DNA of 64,000 nucleotides from Salvator merianae (taxonomy: Eukaryota > Chordata > Lepidosauria > Squamata > Teiidae), in NCBI GenBank assembly GCA_003586115.2, contig QVOM02000116.1:32031062-32095061 (forward strand), read 5' to 3'. Both the position numbers and the translations under genes were made by a program. Position 1 is the first letter of the stretch; each line of letters starts with the position of its first letter. Shown in pieces: positions 42,933-53,949 of the stretch. The notes beneath the pieces are model-generated. The model had not been told where the DNA came from, ran no database searches, and saw only the letters and a program-made list of their open reading frames with translations.

Positions 42933-43135
42933 GGCTGCGCTGCACATGTTTTAAAAAGTGGCATAATGGTACTAGCATGTGGACACTAGTGTTCCCATCC
43001 CACCTTTAATCCACATTAAAGGCCAGGACTGCACTTTGGAACTGCACTTTCTGGCCTTTAATGTGGTTTAAGGCACTATGGTGTGGGTGCTACCACTTCT
43101 AAACTGCTTTTTTTTTACTGCATGTGTATGCAGCC
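42933..43135. mobile_element. Palindromic MITE, GGCTGCATT family, TAA duplication
   Basis: It starts GGCTGCGCTGCACATGTT and ends ACTGCATGTGTATGCAGCC. TAA flanks both ends (42930-42932, 43136-43138). The core CCACATTAAAGGCC pairs with GGCCTTTAATGTGG. 203 bp, non-coding, 0.8 kb upstream of the presumed C1QL3 TATA box. Confidence 0.8.
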
Positions 43136-43170
43136 TAAGGGACACTCCAGCAATAGGTCTTTTCGACTGA

Positions 43171-43328
43171 GGCTGCATTCACATGCAGTAAATAAAAAAG
43201 TGTCTCCCAAGCAGCTTAGAAAGGACAGGATCCACTCGTTCGTGCATTCTCTGTCCTTTAATGTGGATTAGAGGTGGGCTAGGAGCACCAGCATTTGCAT
43301 GCTTCCACCTCTCTAAGCACTTTATAAT
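43171..43328. mobile_element. Partial GGCTGCATT-family MITE
   Basis: It starts GGCTGCATTCACATGCAGTA and includes GTCCTTTAATGTGGATTAGA and CACCTCTCTAAGCAC. The right terminal repeat is missing. It lies 35 bp from the complete copy at 42933-43135. Confidence 0.65.
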
Positions 43329-43329
43329 A

Positions 43330-44665
43330 AAGACAAGAAAGAAGCTTCCATCCCAGGCTGAAAGTAATTTTCTCAAGTGGGGATCGTGATTGTGTGAAAA
43401 ACTCTTCTTAATCTGCTTTCTCCCCCCACCCCCCACAACCATTGTGATGGAGTTGAAGCCATTCTCTGGCAAGGTGAAGGGGCTTCCAGGATTCTGCTAG
43501 TTCACTGCTATATATATTAAGCAAGTACTAGTTCTTCCAAACACAGGACAGAGTGAGACCACATTAAACAAATAGCTGGAATTGATTCCTAAATCATACT
43601 TCTGCATTCAGAAGCAATTGGACGTCAATCAAACGTGGGTGACATTTGCCTGTCAATACAGGGATGATGTGTGACTTATTACAGCAGGGCAAGAATCTGA
43701 AATGAGAAAAAAGAAGTGAATAAGGAAATAACAAATAATACTATCCCCACTGGGTGTTGCTTGGGAAGCTGTGATCTTGTCTGGGGTTTCCATTGCACAA
43801 AATCTTTTTTATAAAATCCGCCCCCCCGCCTTTTCTTTCTTTTCTGTTCTGCAACACAATAAGGTCAAGAAGGCAGACAGCGGGGAAACAAAGATCCATT
43901 GATTCTTTCTTTTAAGAAGAAATGTCAGCAGCTCTTTGCGCTCTTTCCTAAGAGAATCAAAAGGCGAGGCGTGTGTGGCCACTCCGTGGCACAGAGATGG
44001 ACCAGTCCAGTTCCTTATCTTCCTAGCACACTGCTGATAAAACGTCTGGGCTTCTGGCAGTTGTAAATATTCCCACCACCACCCTTTTTTCTGATTTTTG
44101 TCAGAGTTCAACCTTTAATACAGTTGCTATCTGGGAAAAACACAAACCAATGGCCAGATCTCTGTGCTTCAGCTTGCATGCCATCATGTGACAGACATTT
44201 AGGGAGTCTTGTTTATGCTATGCCAATCTCTCTCGAAGGGGAAAAACTCTGAAAGAAGATTTTAAGATAGGTTAGCGAGAAAACATAACGAAGAGCAAAA
44301 AAATCCATCTTTTTGCAGTTGGCACATAAACATCAACTTTTTAGATCTTTCTAAGTTGCCATCAAAGTGCATTTAACTTGCATGAGAACAGTGAACTGCC
44401 CTCTAGACCTAGCTTCTTCCAACTTTCCAAGTCTCTTAGACAGACATCACCTAAAGATATCCTTCCGGTGGCTACATGGGCACAACTGTGCAACAATTTG
44501 GAAGTATTTTATAGGGGTTTTTTTTTAGCTTTTCTTCTTCCTTATTCTGAATTAAGCTCTCAATTACTATAGAGAAAGATGTTATTTTTGGTCAAGGCCT
44601 CTTTTATTAGATGTGCATGACTCAATTTTTGGTGCCTGGTTCAACCTGGGGGTCTATTATATCTT
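43330..44665. other. Unannotated stretch upstream of C1QL3
   Basis: No repeat or coding signal was recognised between the MITE pair and the hairpin element at 44668. It lies 1-2.5 kb upstream of the presumed promoter and could carry regulatory DNA. Confidence 0.4.
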
Positions 44666-44667
44666 TA

Positions 44668-44788
44668 CTTTGACCATCAGGAGGCAGTGCACAACCACTT
44701 TTGCTTTATTGGAACTCATCAGGTGTACACACCTGATGAGCTCTAATAAGATCAAAACTGGTCATGTACTGCCTCTTGGTGGTCAAAG
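44668..44788. mobile_element. 121-bp hairpin MITE with TA flanks
   Basis: The left arm CTTTGACCATCAGGAGGCAG pairs with the right arm CTGCCTCTTGGTGGTCAAAG. Pairing continues to the centre (CTCATCAGGTGTA with CACACCTGATGAG). TA flanks both ends. Arms are about 60 bp and roughly 80% matched. Confidence 0.7.
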
Positions 44789-44821
44789 TAAAACTATGGA
44801 AATAGTTGCTTTCTTTTAGGG

Positions 44822-45024
44822 CAGTGGTTCCTAACCTTTTTCATTTGCATACCCCTTGGCAGCCTATGTACATAAATTGTATCCTTCATATTAGCAAAAT
44901 GTTTGTAATTAATATAGTTGTTTTACACTGTTGACATATGTGCCTTTTCCTGCCATTATTCAATTTTTTTTGCGGACTTCTAAATACCATTGGGAGTATG
45001 TGTACCCCAAGCTGGGAATAACTG
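44822..45024. mobile_element. hAT (Charlie-like) MITE, 8-bp duplication
   Basis: It starts CAGTGGTTCCTAACC and ends GCTGGGAATAACTG (inverted CAGTTATTCCCAGC). The 8-bp flanks are TTTTAGGG and TTTTAAGG (7 of 8 match), the hAT signature. Confidence 0.75.
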
Positions 45025-45030
45025 TTTTAA

Positions 45031-45103
45031 GGAGATACTAGAGATTGAACCTGGGACCTTTTACAGGCAAAGCATGTTGCACCTGTAAGATGTGACCCCT
45101 CTG
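45031..45103 (-). mobile_element. tRNA-derived SINE fragment, reversed
   Basis: The plus strand GAGATTGAACCTGGGACC then AAAGCATGTTGCACCTG is the reverse complement of a tRNA B-box/anticodon region; the A-box end is near 45100. Confidence 0.6.
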
Positions 45104-45110
45104 TAATACA

Positions 45111-45252
45111 TTTTGTTGCTAAGTGATGCCACTGAGTCAAGATTGACTTCTGGTAGACACTGAAATGATTTACCACTGTTTTCTTCCAAGGGATCAAACC
45201 TGCACCCCACTGCTTCTCAGCAGTCGCTTTACCACTAAGCTACATCCACTTT
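45111..45252 (-). mobile_element. Sauria-type SINE, reversed
   Basis: The plus strand starts TTGTTGCTAAGTGATGCCAC then GAGTCAAGATTGACTTC, the inverted Sauria/BovB-type 3' end. It ends at a reversed tRNA-like head with CAGTCGCTTTACCACTAAGC. Confidence 0.7.
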
Positions 45253-45639
45253 GAGACAAACGTGGCTATTACCAATTCTGAAAGTGATGCCGTGGCTCTC
45301 AAACTGTTTCTATATGGCAGAGGAAGAAGGACTCTTTTAGGCATGAGCACCTGCTCTGGAGCTGAAACTAGGAGGCATGGCATCTGCACAGACCCCACTT
45401 CCCATCCTTACAAACTGTCCTTCAGCTTCAAAGTTTCCAGCCAGGCCCATTAAGGGACACACAGGAAATGGTTCTGGAAGCATGTCATTTTCTGTGTGTC
45501 ATAGAATTGAACCAGTCAGAAAACAAAGCAGGTAAGTTGTTCCTAGCACCATTGTCCACCCACATTGCAGTGGCAAGGGGTGAATGACGGTGGGTTTTCC
45601 TACTGTGTAAAAATCTGCTTCTAGGAACATTTGCCACAC

Positions 45640-45882
45640 TCTGGAGCTGGCTGTGGCCCAATGGGTGTGGTGACTGGTATGGCTGGGTACTGCCTTCAGG
45701 CTGGAGAGACAGGCAGGATGCCTCTAAAGTCCATTTGCAGGGAGTCTGGAGCAGGTGAAGATTTTGCCTTCAACTTCTGCTTGAAAATGCCCAGAAGCAA
45801 TTGGTGGACCACTGTGTGAGACAGGATGCTGGACTAGATGAGCTGTGGCCCAATCCAGCAGGGCTCCTCTTATGTTCCTCAG
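45640..45882 (+). mobile_element. CR1-type LINE 3' end (second copy)
   Basis: It shares long blocks with 7270-7552: GGCTGGAGAGACAGGCAGGA, CCCAGAAGCAATTGGTGG, GGATGCTGGACTAGATGAGC and CAATCCAGCAGGGCTCC, ending CTTATGTTCCT. Diverged and truncated. Confidence 0.75.
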
Positions 45883-46275
45883 GCCTTTTTGGTGCAGCCT
45901 TTTTTTTGTCCATGTGGCCACAGCTTTGGTCTAAATACTCTTAATGCTTCGAACAGGACATTCTTCTTTTAACTTGTCCATTTAAAAAAAAAAATCATTA
46001 TTTGGGTCATAGGATTGATAGGTAGATAACAAAAGTGAGATCATGGCAGTACAAGCTTGCACAGAAAAGCAACTAGCAAAGTATGATTCCTTTGAATAGA
46101 TGGAAGGTGTGCAGACTGCTGACTGCATGCACGTTTCTGTAGATTTTTTAGTTGTTTCTTAATTTTCCAAATTCCGCATCACCAACATTTTTGGTAACTT
46201 CAATAACACTCTAAGAGTACTGAATTTTAGGATTTAAGGTGGGGATTCCAAAGTTATTCAAAGGAGCTTAATGAT

Positions 46276-46456
46276 GGCCCTTTCTGCACTTGCACATATT
46301 TGAGATTATATCTCAGAATAGGGACCTGCCATCTGCATGCTAGTGCAGACTATGGTAGACCCTGGGCAAGACCTTTCCATAGTTTGCACTAGCATCTGCA
46401 TAGGAGGTCCCTATTCTGGGATATAATCCACAATAAGGCCAAGTGCAGAAAGGGCC
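46276..46456. mobile_element. Palindromic MITE, GGCCCTTTCTGCACTTG family, copy 1 (GAT duplication)
   Basis: 181 bp; ends GGCCCTTTCTGCACTTG and CAAGTGCAGAAAGGGCC are perfect inverted repeats. GAT flanks both ends. The arms pair nearly throughout (AGAATAGGGACCT with AGGTCCCTATTCT; GCTAGTGCAGACTATGG with CCATAGTTTGCACTAGC). The copy is nearly identical to 60381-60560. Confidence 0.85.
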
Positions 46457-46529
46457 GATATATGGAAAATGTATACACAAGTTACATGCAAACTTCAATT
46501 ATCCTCATTGCTGGAGGTTGGCCGACTGC

Positions 46530-46650
46530 TTAACACATCCATGCAGCTTCCTTGACAGGATACAGAAGCGGTTTGCCTGATTTTCTGAAAAATGCTAAGG
46601 ATTGAACCTGCAACCCTCTGCTTTCCAGGATGATGCTCGGCTGTTTTGCT
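46530..46650 (-). mobile_element. Sauria-type SINE fragment, reversed
   Basis: GAAGCGGTTTGCCTGATTTT followed by AGGATTGAACCTGCAACCCT and CTGCTTTCCAGGATGATGC is an inverted SINE body plus tRNA-like head. Confidence 0.55.
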
Positions 46651-47307
46651 GTTTCTACCACTCCCTGCTACAAAGCAAGTGGCATTTTATAATTACTTCA
46701 CAACAAACCATTGCCTCACCACTTTTTCCAGAGTATATGAGGAGAATAGATATCCACGAAATCCTGTTGCAGTTCCCAGATACGTACCTCCATTCTAATT
46801 TCAGAGTCCTCTTTGAAGCTCTCATAGTCCAAACTCTGCAATCCCCTTCTGCTTTTGTCTTCTGATCTCATCTCTCCAGTCACCTCCTCCCCTTTTGATA
46901 CCCATAATCTTTGCTTCCTATCCTTTGATAAAAGCCTCCATTTATTAAGAAAAAATTTCCATTGCATGTTCAGAACTTTTCTGGTGTTTTCCTTTTCAAA
47001 GCCCTTTTACCTTTTCAACTTTAGATATGCTAAGATCAGAATCCAAAAGAACTCAGCATGCATAACAAAAGCTTGTTTGCATACTATGCTGCAAAGCGGT
47101 TGAGGGAAAATGGCCATTTCCTTAGGTATGGTTTTCTTCATACAAACTAAAAAAAAAATGCCTTTTTTTGTTCTTCTATTATCCTACCCTGTTACTATAC
47201 TCATGTCCAAGTTCCTTCTTTTTGAAATGTGTATCCGTATTGATACTTGCCTCTTTAATTACAGCAGACTGTCATAAAATGCTGTGCTTTGCAGCAGCAG
47301 CCCATTC

Positions 47308-47469
47308 CTTTAAGGGTAGGTGTTCGGAACCTGCAGGAAAGGGGCAATCACTGTTTGTGGGGCCTCTGGGCCTCCATACTATCGGCCTGCTGCAACAGTA
47401 TGGAGGCCCAGAGGCTCTAAGAACAGCGATTGCCTCCTTCCTGCGGGTTTCGAACACCCACCCTTAAAG
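47308..47469. repeat. 162-bp long inverted repeat (hairpin)
   Basis: The left arm runs from CTTTAAGGGTAGGTGTTCGG to CTCTGGGCCTCCATACT. The right arm runs from AGTATGGAGGCCCAGAG to AACACCCACCCTTAAAG. The arms are about 73 bp, close to 88% paired, with a loop of about 16 bp. Flanking CAGCAG-like words suggest the palindrome may extend a little. It is probably a MITE, but no clear target duplication was seen. Confidence 0.75.
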
Positions 47470-48090
47470 CTGCCACTGTTGCTTTATCTCCCATAAATTA
47501 CCAGGAGTTGCAAAACCATGTTATGTAAGTGATTGTTGCATATGGGAAATGGGGATTTTTTGGGGACGGGGGAACCACAGAGGCTGGGTCTACCAATGTA
47601 AATCAGTGGTGGTGTACACAGAAGACCAGTGGTGTCCCAGACACCAAATCATGTTATTGCAAGTTTGCAGATGACATTAAATGAGAGAAGTTAAATATTT
47701 TACCAGTCATAAAACTTTATAGAACTCTGTTACCCAAGGAATTTTGACTTTGATTCTTCTGCTGTGATTTCCACAGAATATGTGATTTAAATATAAGCTA
47801 TATATAGCAAATATATAGTTGGATCCAGGCAGCTTATGTGAGTACAGTGTTGTGAAAAAGTATTTGCCTGCTTCCTGATTTCTTCTACTTTTGCATATTT
47901 GGCACATGTAATCCTCAAGCAAAATTTAATATGAGACAAAGACAACCTGAGTAAACACAAAATACAGCTTTCAAATGATCATTCCATTTATTGAAGGAAA
48001 ACAGTTGTCCAACATAGGTAGATATCTTGAGATTAGGCTGTCAGTCTTAGTAGGTCTTATTCTAGATGATAAAGTCAAACCATACAGTAT

Positions 48091-48207
48091 GGCTGCATCC
48101 AGACATCACTTATTTATTCCACTATATTTGGATACTCTGGAACAAAGCATGGATATTCCAGAATAACTAAATATAGCAAAATAAATAAGTGACGTCTGGA
48201 TGCAGCC
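48091..48207. mobile_element. 117-bp palindromic MITE, TAT duplication
   Basis: The left arm GGCTGCATCCAGACATCACT and right arm ...AGTGACGTCTGGATGCAGCC are near-perfect inverted repeats extending inward (TATTTATT with AATAAATA). TAT lies outside both ends (48088-48090, 48208-48210). Confidence 0.8.
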
Positions 48208-49064
48208 TATATCTTTCTTTTGATGAGATTATCTTGGGTTATATATGCATTATAAAATCTTCTGAGCACTGATGTCTTGCGTGCCATTTATTGGTTTGCT
48301 GTTTCTGGTGGGTTTCGTGTTTTGGAATTTTTTATTTGTGTGCAATGCAGTGAGTATATATAATGAAGTGAGTTTCATGGTGCCATGAGTTGTAATTATA
48401 CACTTCTATAATGTTTAAAGATTTTTCATGGTTTGTGAATTGCTTTAGAGACTTTGGTATATGTAATATAGATATATATAGTCAATAGTAGCATTTCCCT
48501 AAGCTGCTTTTTTCTTTTTTAGAAAAGAGAAAGAGCCTCATTCTAGCCCCCAAAGTAAGGCAAAGGCAATCAAAATGTAGTCATTGACATTCCTCAAACC
48601 ATGGAAGCAAAGGGCATATACTATAAACAATGAAGCTAGGCAAGATCTGTACAAATGTGGGATGCGTGCAGCTTGGACTGCTCCTGGGGTGGAGGGCTGT
48701 CTGTTAGGACTGCACACCCCAGCCTGTGCACACTTTGAAGGTGGTGAATGAAAGCTTCCTGCTGTCAAAGTTTCCAGCTGGGCCCATGACATGAAGCACC
48801 AGAAATGGCCCCAGAAATAAGCCATTTTCAGCACTTCGCATCCTGGGCCTAGACATGTAGATCAGTCTGGCAGTTGCCTTTTGCTGAATGTTTCTTTTTC
48901 CCACTTGGGAACAGATGCCACCCCAGGGAACAGGTCAGGCACCAGTGATGTGCTGACTTCTGCATGGTATCACACTTCCCGTGCACAATGATGTGTAGTC
49001 GCCATGCTCTTGTTCCTCTTCTGATATGGCCCCTATGTCGCCATTATCATAAGGGCACCATAAA

Positions 49065-49312
49065 ACAGTGATTAAGAGGATTGGAACCTAGAAGTTCCTT
49101 GGATCAAATCCCCATTTAGCGTTGGAATCAAATTGGACTTCCTAGCTATGGGCAGAATGGCCTCACTGCCTTGTGATGCCCTTGCAAAAGGCAAAGCAGG
49201 TAAACTTCTTCTGTATCTCTGCCAAGAAAACTGCAAAGATATGCTCATGGAGATGCCCATGCAGTCAACTAGGAGTCAGCCACAACTCAGTGGTACCCAA
49301 CAACAACAAGGT
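49065..49312 (+). mobile_element. Sauria-type SINE, nearly full length
   Basis: The tRNA-like part (TTGGATCAAATCCCCATTTAGC) is followed by the body ATCTCTGCCAAGAAAACTGC and the BovB-like 3' end GAGTCAGCCACAACTCAGTG, then GTACCCAACAACAACAA. The (CAA)n tail marks the insertion's 3' end. Confidence 0.75.
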
Positions 49313-50489
49313 TGTAAAACCTGGCAGAAAATTCAGAACCGAACCCCTAAGGTGGTTAGATGAATCATAGATACTTTGGTCTTTTCTGAACTTGGCTTTA
49401 GACCAGAATATGTTCCAGTCTAAGGTGCTGCTGTCACACACTAGTGTGGACCAGCAGAACTCCCCTTTCTTAGCACACTTTGTCCTCGCAGGACAAAGTT
49501 ACAGACCAGGATAGGGTTCCAAAATGAATGTAGCATTGGACCCGGTTATGGCACAATGTCTCACAATGTCAATGTCACAATGGGAGACTACTATCTAGTG
49601 GTCTTTGGAGCATGCCCCAGCAGCAGACACAGCGCTAGGGGAAACCCGGCCTTAGCCCATGTCTGGAGACACCCAAAAACTTGTCTGGTAGAAGAGAATG
49701 TTCATACTGCCACCAGCAGATTCAGGAGAACAAAAAAGTGCAAGGAAAGGACAGGATCTGGAAACACGCTTTGTCAAGCTCTGCTTTGCTTCCGCTGCTT
49801 AAGAAAATCAAAGAGCTCTGTGTGATCTCCATCTTTCTTCCAAGTAAACTTGCAGGTCAGTTTTTACCCTCTTGCTTCTTTGGAATCTGCTCACTTTGCC
49901 CAGATCAAGGCCCTTAATGTAAGAAAGTAAGTTTATTATGGTCACTGACCAGCATTATACTATATCAAGAGTAAAACTGTAACATATTGAAAGTTCTGGA
50001 TGGGTTGCATATAAACAGAGAAAATGATATTAAAAAACTGCAAGTCAGAATAAAATAGGCTTTAACAAATCTAAATATAAACCATCTAGAAGTAAAATCT
50101 ATCAGCCAATACAATAACATAAAGTTATTTTGGTTTCTTTTCTGACCATGTATATTTTTTGCTTTTTACTGGAGATTTCCTGTTACAAACCACAGGGACC
50201 TTCTTCCAGTTATGCTTTGTCCTACCCTGGTCCAGAGAGCTTTTTTTTTTCTCTGGTGCCTCCCCTTGCTGGACTATAGAATATTTGAGGGGCTATAATG
50301 CATATGAGAGGTTTACAGACTTTCTTATTTTCAAAAGAAGCCAAGAAACATTTTCCCCACTTTCTTACTCCAGGTTACATACTTGAAGCTTAGAGCGACC
50401 ACTTATGCACAATCAAACAAGAGGAAAGACATCCCCATCACCACCTAAAACTACACACACTTCCAGAAACCTGAGCTATGCTGAACTAT

Positions 50490-50828
50490 GAGTGCCTCCA
50501 GACCAGGATTCTCCCAGGACTATATTGGAAATGCAACACGTATCCATGGCGTTCCCAGTATAGTCCCAGGATATACCTGATTTCTCATAATAGCGAATGC
50601 TTATCTGTGTCTGCTTGCTGCTTCTGTGATTGTTCCGATACCTGGATGCTGGTCAAGTGTGCCAGAAAAAAACACATGAAAGTGGCTAGGCACTTGGCTA
50701 GCATACAGGGATTTTCAAGAGAAACAATCATGGAAGCACAGGTAAGAGCCCTCAATTGTCTCCCACATCTGGCAAGAATGGTAAGAGGCCATTGCAAGAT
50801 CCTGCCATTTGTTATCTGGAGGCAGCCC
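50490..50828. mobile_element. Diverged, shortened copy of the 5768-6191 MITE family
   Basis: It starts GAGTGCCTCCAGACC and ends TCTGGAGGCAGCCC (inverted ends, imperfect). Shared internal blocks include TAGTCCCAGGATATACC and CTGGATGCTGGTCAAG. About 90 bp shorter than the 5768 copy. Confidence 0.6.
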
Positions 50829-51002
50829 AAATGCACATTTAGAAACAACTGGTTGAAACTCTTGTATGATGCTTGATATCGCTGGAGCCACTAGTGGCCT
50901 ACAGACAGGGACCATGAGCTCATAGCAAGCATTTTGGCATTGTCAGGTGCAAACGCGACTTGTAGTATGTTCACATCATATATTTATTAGCCACTTCATC
51001 CA

Positions 51003-51125
51003 ACAGTCCAAAGTGTCTCCAGATGTTGCTGAAGTACAAAACCCATCACCTTTAGGATCAGTCCTGAATACTGACCATACTGAATGGACGTGCTGGGCAT
51101 TTTAGTTTGAGAACGTCTGGGCACC
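51003..51125. repeat. Copy of the palindromic CTCCAGATRTT repeat family
   Basis: The left arm GTCTCCAGATGTTGCTGAAG and the mirrored right part GCTGGGCATTTTAGTTTGAG then CGTCTGGG show the same layout as the 1027-1147 copy. Confidence 0.5.
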
Positions 51126-52857
51126 TTTCTTGAGAAACATAGCAGAAGACCTTTATGCATCAAACAATGCAATTTGAACCAAAGTCAAATTGTAAAGAAT
51201 ATTTGGTCCATATAAAAAGTCAAAAAGAGCAGACATCCCCAAGCAAATATGAGCACAGCCACAAATCATTTAAGCACAAATCATTTTGCAGTCTGGCACC
51301 ATCCAAATTTTTTGGTCAGCGATTCACATTGGGCTGAGCCAGTTACAGCTCTCTAGCTTATGCCAGGCTGATGAAGACTTGTATAGTAAGAAATAAAAGA
51401 TATGTGCACATGAATAAACCAGCAAAACTGCTATTAATCTCCTGTGGCAGTCGGTGATTCTGGGTGGCAGAGTTTTTCCTGACTATTTTTGCTGGCAGAC
51501 ATGGGGGGCAACCCTTCCCTTTTGTTGCATAGAAGAAAGGGAGTGTTTCATTCTTTTTGCTACTGATCCCATGGCAAAAGGGGGAATTCTTGTTATGAAA
51601 CAGGGGCTGCTGAAAAGAACTCATGAGGGTGATTGCATGCTTTGCCTGAAGCCTGAGGGGGTTAACTTGGGATCGTGAATCTAAATAATACCATATCGCT
51701 TTTTAGCAATGTAGCTTTACTTCTTCTAACTAGGAGGCAAATGCCAAATACTAAAGGGGCTGCAGACACATTGAGGGGAAGGGATATGCAATTAAACAGA
51801 CACCCTGAAGTATATGAATACACTGCAGTGTAAATCATGTGGTACTCTTATTAAACTCAACATCCCTTGTTAAAATCACTGATTGAGAGTGCTGGGCCAA
51901 GAAGCAAGAAATTCAGTGCCTGTGAAGTGGAGATTTGGTTGCCAGAACCATTAAGGAAGGATGACGATGATGCAAAGTACCAGGAGACAATCTCCTCTAT
52001 AATGTCATTTATACTTCTCTTCCACCTCCTCAAAACCTGCTAGGATCTTATGTCATTGTTCTTCCCAACCTGCAATGCTACGGCATGATATACGGTGGTC
52101 CTTTATATTCATCAGGAGTTTGATGGATGTGCAATAAGAATGGATAGCTGGGAGTGGAAAACTCAGAATTAAAATCCTAAGAGTTGTGAATTGTCAGGAG
52201 ATTTTTCCCCCCTTGTCAGCCTCTCAATATATTATTCTCTTTGTTCCCTGCTTATTAATTCTTGAGTTGCTAATGACATAATTTACCTTGCAAATTGCAA
52301 TCATTTTAATTATTCATTTGTAAAGTTGGAAATGATAATAAAGCTGGGATTATTCCAAACCAGGGAATCCTCTTTCAAGGCACTGGACAGGCCTCTTGCT
52401 CTGCCGCGGTAAGCCGCGCAGAGTCTTGTTCCAATATGTGTCAAGGGTATTTCAAATGTTTGCAAAGTCTTTCTGAGAACTGTTTTACTGGACTAAAAGC
52501 CTGTTCTGGAAATATAAACAGCAGTTTTGCTTCCTTTAATGTTAGCAGTTGCTCTGCTAGTAACAGGGGTGATGTTTATTCATCCCTAACCCCTCATTGT
52601 GGAGCTGATGTGCAGGATGAATGTAGTATCCGCACAGGTACTTAAGTCGTCCCTGCCGTGCCACCTCACCCTGCAGAAGCTTAACTGCAGAGTGGGTTGA
52701 AGAGTGCTTGGAGCTCTTCACCCCACTTCAGGGACTCTGCCACCACTCGGGGATAGTCCCTATGGGGCCATTCCCCGTGTTTAACGCCCCCTGCCCTCAG
52801 AATCTAAGCTGGGGATTCCCTTGCTTCAGTTCTGATAGTGGAGGAGGGCTGCCCCAA

Positions 52858-52950
52858 TCCCTGCCTGTCGTGATCAAAGCCAGAAATGCTCTGGCTGTGA
52901 TTGTGACAGCGCAGGGGGGTATTCTCAGCTTTGATCTCAGCAGGCAGGGA
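52858..52950. repeat. Inverted repeat with 23-bp arms
   Basis: TCCCTGCCTG ... GATCAAAGC at the left pairs with GCTTTGATC ... CAGGCAGGGA at the right; the inner CAGAAATGCTCTGG adds further pairing. Confidence 0.65.
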
Positions 52951-53030
52951 AGTAGTGGTGTGCAGACAGTAGGCCACCATGTTAAGAACAGCACTCCATC
53001 ACAGCCTTTCCAAACCCTACATCTGAACTA

Positions 53031-53482
53031 GAGGTGTGCATGTTTTAAGGTTCAGTTCAGTTCAGTTCAGTTCAGTTCAGTGGCAGCTCATATAGCTTTA
53101 AGGGTGGGTGGTCACAGGTCTGGACCAGGCAATTGCTGGTGATGCAAACATGCGCTGCCCCCTGGGCAGGTCTTACATACCCCCCATGACCAGCCATCAC
53201 TTGCAAGTCCTGCAAGCCACCACTGAGTTTGGTTCTTCTAGAAGCAGGGTTGAAGAGCTTGTGAACAATTTGTGGTTAAAATTTTAAACCACTTGGAAAT
53301 ACATTGAAAAAGCCCTATTTAAAGGGCAAGATGCAAACCTGAATGGTTTAAATCAAACCATCCTGTTTGACTGAGCAACCTTGGTTCAGTTCAGATTGAA
53401 CTTGTCCCTTTTAAACAGGGGTTAGTTCACACTGAACAGTTCAGTTAGAACTGTTTGAACTCAAACTGAATTTGCACTTCTC
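53031..53482. mobile_element. Non-autonomous element with GAGGTGTGCA ends and TA flanks
   Basis: Ends are GAGGTGTGCATG and TGCACTTCTC, with TA on both sides. Just inside the left end is a (TTCAG)n run. GGTTCAGTTCAG-like and GTTTGAAC-like words recur across it. It is related to 34250-34408 in reverse. Confidence 0.55.
53060..53092. repeat. (TTCAG)n microsatellite
   Basis: About six perfect TTCAG pentamers, apparently grown from the GGTTCAG words of the host element. Confidence 0.9.
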
Positions 53483-53764
53483 TAATTCGAACCTGTCTGT
53501 AATGTAGCCAACAGAGTTCTTTGAATGTCCTTGGTAGGAGTCATTTAAATAAGAGATAGCCAACAAATAATGTTATAGCCAATATTTTATCATCATATCT
53601 ATTCAAGAAATGGGGGGTCCTTTGTAAAGCAATACACTGTTTTTCTGTCAGCCAAGGAGAAGGTGGGATGTTATCGATATTAAAGGAATTAGTAATAGAA
53701 GTAGCACTAAACCTGGATTTCCTATAGTGGAGATATTCAACAGGGAACTACATTAACTGTGGCA

Positions 53765-53949
53765 GCATCTAGCTGACTTTGACTGATCTCAAAAAGCTAA
53801 GCAGTGTTGGACCCAATTAGAACCAGGATGGAGAGCAAAAGAGCATCATGGTTGTAGGCTACACTGGGAAACTGAAGAAGAATCCAAAAAGGGGTCATTG
53901 GCAAACCACTTCTGCACTGTTGCCAAGAAAATGGTGTGAAGGTGTTAAT
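53765..53949 (+). mobile_element. 5S-rRNA-derived SINE (5S-Sauria type), split by a later insertion
   Basis: The head resembles 5S rRNA internal-promoter sequence: ACTGATCTCAAAAAGCTAAG then CAGTGTTGGACCCAATTAGA, ACCAGGATGGAGAGC and GTTGTAGGCT. It is followed by the Sauria-type body (CATTGGCAAACCACTTCTGC, GTTGCCAAGAAAATGG). The continuation appears on the other side of the 53950-54527 insertion (about 54528-54575). Confidence 0.7.
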
